Shown in pieces: positions 22,125-33,740 of a DNA stretch of 64,000 nucleotides (positions are counted from its first letter, which is position 1; each line of letters begins with the position of its first letter). The position numbers were made by a program, and so were the translations under genes. The DNA is from Raphanus sativus (taxonomy: Eukaryota > Streptophyta > Magnoliopsida > Brassicales > Brassicaceae): positions 50,947,265 to 51,011,264 of the forward strand of contig NC_079516.1 of the NCBI RefSeq assembly GCF_000801105.2. The letters run 5' to 3'. The notes beneath the pieces were generated by a model that was not told the DNA's origin, made no database searches, and worked only from the letters and a program-made list of their open reading frames with translations.

Positions 22125-22797
22125 TATAATACACTCGAGCCCCCATGCTCTTTATTGGAGCTACCAACAACTGCAGTCTGATCATGGTACCTGTCTCCGA
22201 TGTTTACGTTGCTTGTCCATGATAACAGACGATATATTTACTTTTAAAAATTAAATTATTCGTGCATATCAGTTCCTGTAATTACACTTATAATCCCTTC
22301 ACGAAAAAATGCTAGTCTAATGCATCTTAACTGAAAATTGTATTAATCGTGCTTAGATTTTAAATAAAATAAATTATCAATACATGAATGACTAGTTTAC
22401 AAAAAAAAAAAAAAATACATGAATGACTCACCATCTATATACTGTCTTAATAATTTTCCGACAAATATACGACTTGTCATAGAACAAAGCATGCAATGAT
22501 GGATCATTACGATAAAAAGAAGATAACATTAAGAAAAGAAAAAAAAAGTAAGAATTAGCCATGTTATAAATTCATCATGACTATTGTTTGCCAATTTCAA
22601 CAAAGTTGGCCCTCCAAAATTTTTTATAATTCAATGTTTCTTTCTTATATAGTTATTTAAATATGCTCATTATATTGTAAACAACACCACACAATCTCTT
22701 CTTGGACCCTAAAGACATCAAGAAGAAAGAAGATCCGTATATACAAATTCTCTTATTTTTACCATTTGATTGTGTTCTTAAAAGGTTTCTTCGCGAT

Positions 22798-23106
22798 ATG
22801 GATGAAATGAAGATTAAGCTTCACGTTTTGTTACTCTATTTCTTACTCATCTCCGCAGTTCCTTCGGTTCTCGGGTTCAAAATGAGAGGCACTACTACTA
22901 GATCTGAGCCGGGAGCATTTCTCGGCGGAGAATACTTACCGGCGATGAAGAGCAGGAAGTTGATGGTCACAAACATGGAAGTTGATTATTCAGGTGACTA
23001 TTATGATGGAGCCTCTTCAGCATCACCGTCACCACCTTTGCCTGATTATGATGATGATATCTATAAAAGGCAAGGTGATGTCCCAAGCCCCGGTATTGGC
23101 CACTAG
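22798..23106 (+). CDS. CEP15: CEP15-like C-terminally encoded peptide precursor
   Basis: A single-exon frame of 102 residues. Residues 1-26 form a signal peptide (KIKLHVLLLYFLLISAVPSV). A variable, acidic region follows, and the C-terminus ends in GDVPSPGIGH. The SPGIGH ending is the hallmark of CEP secreted peptide hormones, which are cut from the precursor, hydroxylated on prolines and sensed by CEPR-type leucine-rich receptor kinases. A dibasic KR lies just before the presumed mature peptide. A DYSGDYYD stretch offers candidate tyrosine-sulfation sites but is not known to be used. The position between the nucleotidyltransferase and KUP2 matches At2g40530, which I recall as CEP15. An upstream in-frame extension to 22702 lacks an ATG; the ATG at 22798 puts the signal peptide at the N-terminus. 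Confidence 0.77.
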   Translation: MDEMKIKLHVLLLYFLLISAVPSVLGFKMRGTTTRSEPGAFLGGEYLPAMKSRKLMVTNMEVDYSGDYYDGASSASPSPPLPDYDDDIYKRQGDVPSPGIGH

Positions 23107-25858
23107 TGATACGTTTTCATTTGTATTATGTACACATAAAAACATTTCAGCATTTTGCGTTGATATATATTTATACATACATGTTGTTTACTTGTTCAAG
23201 TATGTTTTTGTTGAATTTTTTTATAAAATAATAATAATATGTTTTTGTCCTAAGAGGCCGTCTCCATATCATCATTTTTATTGCTTTTCTTCATTTTGGT
23301 ATATATACATTTTAAGTATCTTTAAAAATAAAAATAAATGGTGACCTCTTCCGTTGTTTCCTTTTGTTCGATGTGAGTTTCCTGTATGTATGTAACTAAT
23401 ACTCTCTAAAATCTTATTCGGTCATAAAGAAGTTATGTTATATAAAAAATCTTTTCGGTCATAAAGAAGTTATGCTATATAAATTTCTTTCTCTGTACCT
23501 TTCTTAAGAGTTTTACAATTTTGTTATTAATATGTGATTATTTTAATTACTATAACAACGTTGACAACCTTAGTCAAAAGAAAAAACATTGTACAACCTA
23601 TGTAGGAATCCAGTTTTACACTATAACAATTGATGAACCAAATAGGCTTAATTCAGTGTATATGCTATATTTTAATGTTCCAAAATATTAATTTGAGATT
23701 AATAAAAGGGGGCAAAAACACAAAAACATTCCGTTAGTTGGTACTATTAAAAAGGAACACTGTGTCAGTTATACATTACTGACTTTTGAACAATTCACCA
23801 TGACAAAGTGTATTTACAAATTGAAATAACGACAACTATACAATATTAAATCTTTTACATCGGGGAGGTTACTGTGTGTGATATATGATATATCTAACTA
23901 TCTATGCATTGTACCAACGCTCCCTTAAAACAAGACCTTATACTAAAAGAAAACAAAAACTTGTAAATTGACTTGTATCATGAAAATTAGTTTATTTCCA
24001 ACAATTGGCCACAAAATAGCCAAGAAAGAAGCGATCATTAGAATCCAGAGCACATGCTTTTCTTTCGGCAATCAGGAAAATGACGCACAAAATGTGCCAA
24101 ACTGAAAAGAACACCATTCCTAAAATCACGTCTAAAGCTTAAAATGATATAAAAACACATTTGGTGTTTTGCTTTAAAATATCAATGTTGGTGTGAATGT
24201 GTGATCATTTGTCGTCATGCATCGTATATTCGCATGCATATAATAATACGACATTATATGACTCGGTGGAATGTCCCTCTTATGCATGCATTGAATCCAT
24301 CGACCAGTATAAATATACTATGTTTTTAGTTATATAATTATAGAAAGACTGTTGTGAATAGCAAGCTGAATCAATTAGGAATTGGATTCCGATCCAGTTT
24401 TTGTAATTGCTGGAATACAATAATGTCAAAAGTCAGACAGTGGGCTATACAATAAAGGTTGATAGTTGAAACTTCAGCAACACCTAACAAAAGGAGAGAA
24501 AGATTAAAGAAACATAAACAAAGAGTTACAGAAAAAGATGCACGAAAAGAAGGGAATTGAAAAAGAGCACCAACCAATGACTTTTTTTTTTAGAAAGACA
24601 AACCAATGAATTTAGATTCGATATATTTCGTTATAGATATTTAAATATACATAACTATTTAAATAATAATAACAAAATATTATTTTTGAATAATATGCTT
24701 TTGAATTCAAACATTTTTTTCGTTTTTTCCAATTTGTTTTTTCAAAATTTTATTTTGAAATCCAAATTTTTTTTCGAAACCATTTAGTTTTTTTTTTATT
24801 TTAAAATTTTAGTATTTTTATTTATTTTTAAAATCCTAATCCATAATTCTGAAATCCAACTCTAAAATCTAAATTTTAAGTCTATATTAAAATTAGTATA
24901 AATATCTATTTACTTTTTTAATGAAACATTTTGGTCATTATATAAAATTTCTCTTAACTTTACGAAAATAACTAATCACAAAAATTATACATTTATAATT
25001 AAAATTTAATATATTTTATTAATATACTTGAATACACCAAAAAATACATATTTTAGAAACAAATTGTTACAAAATAGATACCACTGCATCCTGTGAACTA
25101 AAAAGTTGTTAACCACACCACCAAAAATAAACGGAAATAAAAAGAGTGTGTGGGGGTTGGCGAATGGCGATGACCAAACTGGGAGGCTGATGGTACAAAG
25201 CTGCATCAATGGCGGAAATTCTGTTGGTAAGCAGAGACAATTAATATGTCTCGGAGGCACTCACGTGTTTCTGTCTCTTCACCTGTTTAATATCCTCACC
25301 ACGTTTGCTCTCTTTCTTATTCCCCTAGAGAGAAACAAAACAAAACAAAAATCAATTTTTGTTTTGGTAGCATGTGGAGACTCTCTATAGCTTCTTCTTA
25401 TCTTCTCCTCAGTATCTTTTATTTCAATGAATAATAAACAGATGCATTTCATTTCACGCTTCAATCTTTTAGAAAGTTTCTGTAAGTGGAAACAAATACA
25501 GGTAGGCGTTGTGAGACAGACAGAATATGGGCAGGAAGAAAAAGAAAAACTAATAATTGATTTTACTCCATTTATGGGCTTATAAAGCTGTTTTTCTTGG
25601 CTATTTTCTCTATGTCAGAATCTCTTATCATGGTGGGTTCTACTTGTTAAAGTTTTAAACTTTACTTCTGGGTATTTTTTCTTGTAGTGTTAGGCTGAAG
25701 ATTTAAAGTAAGATAACAAAGAGTAGATAACAAGTGAAGTCAAATTGTTATGTTATAAGAACAAATGGTGGGTTCTACTTGTTAAAGTTTTAAACTTTAC
25801 TTCTGGGTTTTTCTTGTAGTGTCTTAGGCTGAAGATTTGAAGTAAACATAACAAACAA
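23107..25858. other. Long intergenic region with the KUP2 promoter and leader
   Basis: No gene seen. Contents: the CEP15 3' UTR; a tandem duplication of about 38 bp near 23410-23482 (repeated cggtcataaagaagttatg); AT-rich DNA; and, from about 25380, sequence like a KUP2 5' leader with a probable leader intron ending at ttcttgtag. Confidence 0.5.
25631..25856 (+). repeat. Tandem duplication of about 90 bp in the KUP2 leader, duplicating a splice acceptor
   Basis: 25631-25720 and 25766-25856 are near-identical. Both start tggtgggttctacttg, pass through aaactttacttctggg and ttcttgtag, and continue aggctgaagattt(a/g)aagtaa to aacaaa. The second copy ends just before the KUP2 ATG at 25859. Each copy carries the same polypyrimidine tract and AG, so the leader intron has two possible acceptors. 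Confidence 0.8.
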
Positions 25859-28763
25859 ATGGATCTCAATTTTGGAAAATGCTGTGGTTCTAAAAAGGTT
25901 TGTAGATTTGGTCTCTTGAGATCTGTTCAGTTTTTAGAGCTTTGGAATGTTCCTGATGTGTGTTTTACAACTTGTGCAGAAGGAATCATGGAGGTCTGTT
26001 TTGCTTCTTGCTTATCAGAGTCTTGGTGTTGTCTATGGAGACTTGAGCATCTCTCCGCTTTATGTTTTCAAGAGCACTTTTGCTGAAGACATTCGTCATT
26101 CAGAGACCAATGAAGAGATCTACGGTGTTCTGTCTTTTGTTTTCTGGACACTTACTTTGCTCCCTTTGCTTAAGTATGTCTTCATTGTCCTTCGTGCTGA
26201 TGATAACGGAGAAGGTGAGAGACAGACAGAAAGACATTCTCGAGTAATCTTCTAGTTGCTCGTTGTCTTAATCTAGTTATGTTAAGTTTTGTCTCAGGTG
26301 GAACTTTTGCTTTGTACTCACTCATCTGCCGTCATGTCAAAGTCAGCCTCCTTCCAAACAGACAAGCAGCTGACGAGGCGCTATCCACTTATAAACTGGA
26401 GCATCCACCGGAGAAGATCCATGACTCTTGTGTGAAAAGATATCTGGAGAAGCACAAGTGGTTACACACTGCTCTGCTGATTCTTGTTCTTCTTGGGACT
26501 TGTATGGTTATTGGAGATGGACTTCTCACTCCAGCTATCTCCGGTATGGTTGCCTCTCTCTGTGTGTAGATATCTTAATGTTTAATCATTGGCTAAATGA
26601 GTTTTTTTTTCTTGTTTGTAGTTTTCTCTGCTGTGTCAGGTCTTGAGATGAATATGTCTAAAGAGCATCACCAATGTAAGTACACAAAAGTCTGGTTTAA
26701 TATGAGTTTTGAAATGAATGATATATAACTTTTCAACTGTTGATCAAACGTGCAGATGCTGTGATTCCTATAAGCTGCTTCATATTAGTCTGCCTTTTTG
26801 CGCTTCAGCATTTTGGGACACATCGTCTTGGGTTTGTTTTCGCGCCTATTGTCCTCACATGGCTGCTCTGTATAAGCGGTATTGGCTTGTACAATATAAT
26901 ACAATGGAATCCTCATGTATACAAAGCGCTTTCTCCTAAGTACATGTTCATGTTCTTGAGAAAGACGAGAGTAAGTGGATGGATGTCTCTAGGCGGTATC
27001 TTGTTGTGTATAACTGGTTAGTTATTTAAAAAAAAAACTATGTTGGTCTCTTCACATTCGCTAATGTCTGGTAATCTAACTCTTGTGGAGTCTTTGTATT
27101 AGGTGCTGAGGCCATGTTTGCTGATCTTGGTCACTTCAACTACGCTGCAATTCAGGCAATTTTCTATGCTTTACTTGTTGTTATATCGCCGGAGGTTTGA
27201 GTGACTCTTATGTTTCGTTTGTTGTAGATTGCTTTTACCTTTCTGGTTTATCCAGCTCTCATATTGGCATACATGGGACAAGCTGCTTACCTATCACAGC
27301 ATCACAACTCTGCTCACGCCATTGGGTTCTACGTCTCTGTGCCAAGTCAGTAGCTAGCCTTTGTTTTCAAGTGTTGACTCCATTGAGAAACAGAATCTGA
27401 ACTTTTCTTTTGTTTGGTTTTGATATCAGAATGTGTGCACTGGCCTGTGCTCATGATAGCAATTCTTGCTTCTGTTGTGGGAAGCCAAGCGATCATCAGC
27501 GGCACTTTCTCAATAATAAACCAAAGCCAGTCTCTTGGATGCTTCCCTAGGGTCAAAGTCATTCACACCTCTGATAACATCCATGGTCAGATTTACATAC
27601 CTGAGATTAACTGGATGCTCATGGTTCTCTGCATTGCTGTTACTATTGGGTTTAGAGATGTCAAACACCTCGGAAACGCATCAGGTTTGGCTGTAATGGC
27701 GGTTATGCTAGTGACAACATGTCTTATGTCATTAGTCATAGTTCTTTGCTGGCACAAGCCACCGGTTCTAGCCCTCTTGTTCCTCCTCTTCTTCGGGTCA
27801 ATAGAACTCCTCTACTTCTCGGCCTCGCTCACCAAGTTCCGTGAAGGCGCTTGGCTTCCCATCCTCTTATCCCTATTCTTCGTGATCATCATGTTCGTTT
27901 GGCACTACACAACAATCAAGAAGTACGAGTTTGATCTCCAGAACAAAGTCTCTCTCGAATGGCTTCTCGCTTTAGGTCCAAGCATAGGCATCACCAGAGT
28001 TCCAGGCATCGGTTTAGTCTTCACTGAGTTAACCTCAGGTATCCCTGCCAACTTCTCTCGGTTCGTCACCAACCTCCCTGCTTTCCACCGTGTCCTAGTC
28101 TTCGTCTGCGTGAAGTCCGTCCCTGTCCCTTTCGTTCCAGACGCTGAGAGATACTTAGTGGGACGTGTAGGTCCAGTGGACCACAGGTCTTACCGCTGCA
28201 TCGTGAGGTATGGATACCGTGACGTCCATCAAGATGTTGACTCGTTCGAAACAGAGTTAGTGAGCAAGCTTGCGGACTTCATACGTTACGACTGGCACAA
28301 GAGAACGCAAGAGGAGGAGGAGACTGTTATGTCAAACGAGTCGAGACTGGCTGTGATAGGAACCGTGGCTTACGAGATAGAAGAGAATCTGCAACCAGAG
28401 AGCGTCTCTATAGGTTTCACCACAGTGGAGAGCATGGAAGAGGTCATAGAAAGAGCCACCACCATAAGACGTGTTAGGTTTGCGGTGGAAGAAGAGAGTT
28501 TATCATCATCATCATCGCCGTCGGGAGAAGCAGAGGCGGAGCTGAGGAGTGAGCTGAGGGATCTAGTGGAGGCTCAGGAGGCTGGGACGGCGTTTATATT
28601 GGGACACTCGCATGTGAAAGCGAAGCAAGGGTCGTCTGTGATGAAGAGGTTGGCGGTTAATTTCGGTTATAATTTCTTGAGGAGGAACTGTAGAGGACCT
28701 GACGTGGCGTTCAAGGTACCTCCGGTTTCTCTTTTAGAAGTCGGCATGGTTTATGTTGTTTGA
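25859..28763 (+). CDS. KUP2: Potassium transporter KUP2/KT2 (KT/HAK/KUP family)
   Basis: Eight exons: 25859-25897, 25980-26214, 26298-26543, 26622-26675, 26756-27016, 27103-27155, 27228-27345, 27430-28763. They encode 779 residues, against about 794 in Arabidopsis KUP2. The family signature [13 protein letters not shown] lies at the first membrane helix. About a dozen hydrophobic segments follow, with characteristic blocks [24 protein letters not shown] and [12 protein letters not shown], and then a long cytosolic C-terminus ([25 protein letters not shown] end). It is a proton-coupled K+ transporter; Arabidopsis KUP2 (SHY3) affects cell expansion and KUP C-termini can be regulatory. The intron after exon 6 appears to use a GC donor (cag|gcaattt). 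Shortening relative to Arabidopsis is in the acidic, low-complexity part of the C-terminus. The frame is intact. Confidence 0.95.
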
Positions 28764-29045
28764 ATTAAGAAAAAAACATGTATAAACAAAAAAAAAAACT
28801 AATTTGTTTTGTTGTAAATTGGTGAAGTTTAGCTTCTTGTTTCTGTGTTCATAGATTCCATTTGTGTGTCTTAGTTGTTGTAGTGTCTACTAAGTTCTTA
28901 TGATTAAGAAGAACAATCGTTTCTTATCTATTAATGAGCAGCAACTACCTGATTTCTTTTGAAATTCAATAGAGACAGGGACAAATCGTTTTCTTGCAAA
29001 GCAAGTTAAAAAAAAAAACTCAAAACGACAAAACCAAGATGACTT
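28764..29045. other. KUP2 3' flank between convergent KUP2 and the NAC remnant
   Basis: Presumed KUP2 3' UTR and a short spacer. The homology of the NAC duplicate ends at about 29077, just to the right. Confidence 0.5.
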
Positions 29046-29839
29046 TTAGGGCTTAACTAGGAAAACAAAACCAAGATGGTTCGGTAAGATGTTGTCCTTC
29101 TTCACCTCCTCGACGAACCCTTTCTTCTTTAAATCTCCTTTGAGATGACACAATACCAAATCGTCTTCATTTTTCTCATGAAGGCAATACTCTTTCATGC
29201 TCCAGCCAGTAGGCTTTATTTCTCCGTTGACATTAGTCTTGTTATAGACAAGACTCTGTATGTAACCTTCCACCTTCTCGTTTTTGTCCTTGATAGCCTC
29301 TTTCACAGATGTGGTTTTCCATGTGCCACCACCTCCTCTTCCCCGAACGGTCCTGCTACATGAACTCGCACCTCTTTTGTTCCTAGGAGTAAAGTAGTAC
29401 CATTCCCCTCTTGGGAACAGATCGTTTTCCACGTGATCTAGAAGCCACGGGTCGTCTTTGTACACATCCATTGTTGTTATGAAACCGCTCTTTTTCTTGT
29501 CCACCTTGTTCCTAAGATGAACCCTTACACACCCAAATCGGTTGGAAGAAACCGTGAACCAGGCGGATAAACCGGAGCCTTCTTAGTGCTGTTGGGATCA
29601 TCGGTATGTTGGAGATGACGCATGCCTTGGTTGATGCGAAGCATCATTACTCTCTGGTGTTCCTCGAGGTTGTTCATGTGATTGTGGGAAGAAGAAGATG
29701 ATCCCTCTTCAAAGTACTTTGAACCCCTCGTCAAAGAGACAGAACCAATACCCTCTTGATCACCACGACCAAGAAGAGAGTCATCAGACTTTGATGAAGA
29801 TTCATCATCAACCTTAGGTTTATCATTGTCTCTAGTCAT
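29046..29839 (-). pseudogene. Second copy of the NAC gene: frameshifted and 3'-truncated
   Basis: On -, the frame from the ATG at 29839 follows the intact NAC protein (9935-11584) closely for about 100 residues. A missing G then changes ttggggtgtg to ttgggtgtg, giving D-L-G-V-stop at 29525. The other frame continues with the rest of the NAC domain (DPWLLDHV, GEWYYFTPRNKR, KPTGWSMKEYCLHE) to KKDNILPNH. Homology stops abruptly there (about 29077), so the Q-rich repeat half is absent. Promoter homology, including the TATA box, extends to about 30350. The high similarity implies a young duplication, in opposite orientation about 18 kb away. It could still make a 104-residue N-terminal peptide but not a DNA-binding NAC domain. 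Confidence 0.88.
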
Positions 29840-30126
29840 CTTCTTTATCTTCTTTAGCAGCTATTGTCTATGTTTTTTTGTTTTGATGCTTCAGAGGTGG
29901 AGTCTGCGTGTGTTATTTATAAGATCATAGTTCAGTCGGTTACCCCAAAAAAAGGAAATTTGAGAGTGGTCTCATCACTATTTCCTTTTTTTTTTTGATC
30001 AACGAGTGGCCTCATCACTATTTTCTTTTTCTTTTTGTTTTAAGTTTTAACCATCATCTTTAATTTCCTTTTATTATTTAAGCATGATCGTTACCAAAAA
30101 AAAAGGAAAAAAATAAAAATAAATAA

Positions 30127-30173
<47 letters not shown>

Positions 30174-30528
30174 TGTTTCAGAAAAAAAAATTCCTTTTTT
30201 TTATTTAACGATCATGCTTAATTTCGTTTTTTCTATTAGTGATCATATTTTTTTTTGTTTCCTATCTAATTTCCTTTTTATTTATTTTTAAATTTAATAT
30301 TTATTATATATTTTGTAGTAGAATATCCTACAGTTTCCTTTTCGGTTCTCATCACATAACACAAGCACCAAATGTTTCCTGTGTGTGGGAGTATCACAAG
30401 ACTCTCATCACATAAAACAAAACAGCAAATGTATCACAAAGCTCTCGTCAAACAAACACAAAATAACACTCTTTTTACTCATGTTTAACTTGCGCATGCA
30501 CTTATGTTTAGGCGGGAGAGACGGAGTC
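29840..30528. other. Promoter-derived part of the NAC duplication plus AT microsatellite
   Basis: To about 30350 this is the inverted counterpart of 8705-9934 without the 883-bp transposon. It includes a local tandem duplication (ctcatcacta-ttttc words at about 29970 and 30010), a (TA)n tract at 30131-30170, and flanking inverted words (ttaagcatgatcgtta and its complement). From 30350 to 30528 is the 3' flank of the macro-domain gene. Confidence 0.55.
30131..30170. repeat. (TA)n microsatellite
   Basis: About 20 uninterrupted ta/at units, likely to be length-polymorphic. Confidence 0.9.
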
Positions 30529-31742
30529 TTAAGCTTTTTCTAGCATCTCATTTGCTTTGTTTACCCACACGTTGTAAATATCGTCCGCGGACAAAACAAA
30601 ATGCACCTTTACAAGAATGACAATACAAGATTCTAAGAAAAATTGTCATTTGAATCGATCTAAGGGTAACAATATGTTACCTCTTTAAAGTCATTTGCAA
30701 ACTCTTTGATTGTTGAAATTCCGATCACAGCTGCTTCGTCAAAAGGATATCTAACCACAAAAAAAAAATACATTAAGCCTTTTTTACAAAAAAAAAAAAA
30801 AAAAAATACATTCTAAGAGCAAACCCATATAGGAAAACGAGTTAAGTCTCTGGTTGCAACAACTTTACCCATTAACCCCACAAGATATGGCAGGAAACGC
30901 AATGTACTTGATGTTGTTTTCCTTTGCCACTCTAAGAATGTTTCTATAGCAAACAGAGATATCAACTGAGTTACAGTTCAGAAGAGGAAATGATTGAACA
31001 AGAGAAACTGTTTTTACCTGTAAGAACTGGTGAGGGATTCTCTAGGGTTGACGTCTGAGTCATAGACTGGTCCAACAGTGTGAATCACATGAGATGCATG
31101 CAAGTTGAAACCCCTGTTTCATTTTTTTATAATCCAACATGTTTCATTAATCAACAATCCCTCATTCAAAGTATTATAATTTCATGAGTAGAAAAGGTGT
31201 AACCAACGGAGTGATTCTTGCTTCGCCGGTTGGACAACGCACTCCAGGACGAACTTCAGGGACCTCAGAGCATGCTTCTCTCAGCTGTGGCCCAGCAGCT
31301 CTATGTATCGCTGTCACAAATATTATTATATTTTCCATTAGATTTAAGATTTGTCATAGACTCAATAGCATATGTAACACACAAATACGCAATGGCAATA
31401 GACTTGGTGGAAAACTGAAGAAGACAAGATTCGTCAGAATTACCTCCATCAACGCCACCACCACCTAGCATAAGCTTATTTGCTGGACTGACCTGAAGAA
31501 ACATACTGCATAAGTCAAAGTAACGATGAAGCAATAGCATCTACCTAATGATACAAGAACCTATCGACCATTTTTCATCACAAACCCTCAAGTTTCATCT
31601 AAATTTTAGGATTTTAATTGATTGAGAAGGAGAGAGTTACAATAGCATCGGAGGATGCATCCACGGACCACTCAGTGATGTCACCTTGAAGGATTTTGAG
31701 AAGACTAGAATGAGACAAATTGAAAACAGCTCCAGAAGCCAT
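30529..31742 (-). CDS. Macro-domain (Appr-1-p processing) protein, At2g40600-like
   Basis: Seven exons on -: 31641-31742, 31444-31492, 31208-31310, 31018-31113, 30869-30943, 30681-30750, 30529-30606. They give 190 residues in an open frame. This is a stand-alone MacroD-type macro domain. DAIVSPAN followed by GGGGVDGAIHRAAGP forms the ADP-ribose pocket; later come LRVAKENNIKYIAFPAI and SCGVNGYPFDEAA. Such enzymes bind ADP-ribose and may remove mono-ADP-ribose from proteins or hydrolyse O-acetyl-ADP-ribose or ADP-ribose-1''-phosphate. The pocket asparagine of xAN and the aspartate of GGGVD are kept. The first asparagine of the usual NxAN is serine here. No targeting signal is evident. The location between KUP2 and EXPA8 matches Arabidopsis. 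Confidence 0.88.
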
Positions 31743-32442
31743 GGATTAGACAGTGAGCACTACACGGAAAGTCACTATTAGGAGAAGACAGAACAAACGA
31801 AGAAATAGTAATCACATTTCATATATATTTTCCTTTTTTTTTGTATCATTTGCCTACTATAAATTTGCATTTAACCACTGAATAAAAAAGAAAATATAGA
31901 CCTAACTTTTCTTACACTCAAAATCATTTCATAATTACTTAAAGAGATCTGTTAGCAGCTTAAAACAGAGGAATGCTTACCAACAACAGGAGTTAAATTC
32001 TCTGCAATGAGATGAATACTTATGAATGCTTCACTATACTAGAAAAATATAACATATGCATATATAAACGTGATGTTCGTTCATTCTGACAAACATGCAT
32101 CCACGTTTTTGTTCCAAGATCTAGAAGACGACTGTTTCGAATTTACAGTTGTGCTTTTCATGTCTTGTGAGTTATTAAACAAATTTTATTTTAGAAATTA
32201 GTATTCTTAAAAGACTTTATGTTGTGTTGGATCCTTAAAAGACTTTCTTTAAACAATATGTATTTGACGAACACATTTTTGAGTATATGCCAAAAGGCTA
32301 AGTTCAATAAACATGTAAAACAAAATAAAAACTTGCTCTTCGTAGGCACGATAAATACAACCATTAGAAAGCCAAGCGGGTGCTTATGAGCCACCTCAGC
32401 AATACGCAGCCACATCAGCACACCAAACACATGAGAGAGGAC
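31743..32442. other. Intergenic: macro-domain promoter and EXPA8 3' flank
   Basis: About 700 bp, AT-rich, with no gene seen. The left part should be the promoter of the macro-domain gene (on -) and the right part the EXPA8 3' UTR. Confidence 0.5.
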
Positions 32443-33740
32443 TCAGAACTGACCACCTTGGAAGGTTTGTCCGAACTGCCAATTAGAAGGAGCCACGTCG
32501 TTGCTGACGACGATGCGACCATCGCTGGTTGTGACCTGGAACGAGAGGCTCTGGTCGTTGAGGTAAGAATTGCTCTGCCAGTTTTGCCCCCAGTTCCTAG
32601 ACATTGCTTGCCACAACCCTGATTTTGAGCCTCTGATCGAGACAGCGTGAACGTCTCCTGCTCCTCCTACGTTGGAGATCAGAACAAGGTTGAAGTAAGA
32701 GTGTCCGTTGATTGTAAACCTTATCCCTCCTTTCTTCATACACGGTACTCTGCATTTACACAACAACATAACTCATTAGTTTAGTTTTAATTGTTTTTAA
32801 TGTTTTCCAAATTAATTCATATTTTCTACTTCTACTTTTCACAAAATTTTAGTATCGTTTTAAAGTTGTTTTATGTCATATTTAATGCTGAATGTTCAAA
32901 TAAAAATCCATTTTTAACCCTATTGTTTTAATGTATTAGCTAGAATGAGAATAATATTTGATGTATAAATAAAAGATAAAATAAAGGATAAAATTATTCT
33001 TAAATATGTGTAGAAACTTATAAATGATACAACTGCGAGGACAAATTCAAATTGTGTTTTGAATTTACACATCACTTTTGAAAAAAATGTGAAATCAATT
33101 TGCAAAAATAGCGTTTGAAACAATCACGATTCTGTTACTCGCGAGTGAAGTATCAAGAAAAGTAAAACGGACCTTCGGAAAGAGACAGGGACAATGCCGG
33201 CACGGTACTGAGCGATTTGGAGAAAAGCTGGCTCGGCTAGGTCGAAGTGTTGAAGAGGAGGGTTGCACCATCCTCCGTTATCGTTCGAGAGGCCAAAGTT
33301 CGGTGGACAAAAGTTTGTAGCCGTGACGGTGATTGTGGAACCGACACACCACCTCGGGTCATCGTTGCACTTCATCTCGTAGCACGCGCCGCACGTGAGT
33401 CCGTTGTTGAACAGTGCTGTACTTAAAGCCGCTGTGTTCGTCCCGTAACCTTGGCTATACAGGTTTCCATAGCCACAAGCTCCACCTGAATAGTTAGGTT
33501 AGGCAACGTGTTAGCTAACAGAAGAATATGTATAAAGAGATTAGGTAAGCTAATTAGCTTATATTTAATTTCTTGGTCATACGTACCCATGGTGCCGGAA
33601 GCGTCACCGCCACCGTAGAACGTGGCGTGGCCACCTTGCCAACCTCCATCGTCCCCATGAGTTCCTTGGTGAGAGAACAATAAGCTGAATATGGATAATA
33701 TTGATATTATAGAATATCTGGAAGTTGATGCAATATACAT
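32443..33740 (-). CDS. EXPA8: Alpha-expansin A8
   Basis: Three exons on -: 33587-33740, 33173-33485, 32443-32749, giving 257 residues, the normal expansin length. A signal peptide ([16 protein letters not shown]) is followed by the double-psi beta-barrel domain: [36 protein letters not shown], the conserved disulfide cysteines and the HFDLAEPAF motif that retains the family aspartate. The cellulose-binding C-terminal domain follows ([43 protein letters not shown]). Expansins loosen growing cell walls at acid pH without hydrolysis. Both introns sit at conserved expansin positions. A TATA box (tttatata, near 33841-33848) precedes the ATG by about 100 bp. Gene order matches At2g40610. Intact. 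Confidence 0.95.

Larger units (their letters stand above)
20378..22797. other. Intergenic region with two MITEs, including the CEP15 promoter
   Basis: Contains the 3' UTR of the nucleotidyltransferase, a Tourist-like MITE (21387-21623), a Stowaway-like MITE (21876-22124) and the presumed CEP15 promoter after about 22200. No gene seen. Confidence 0.55.
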
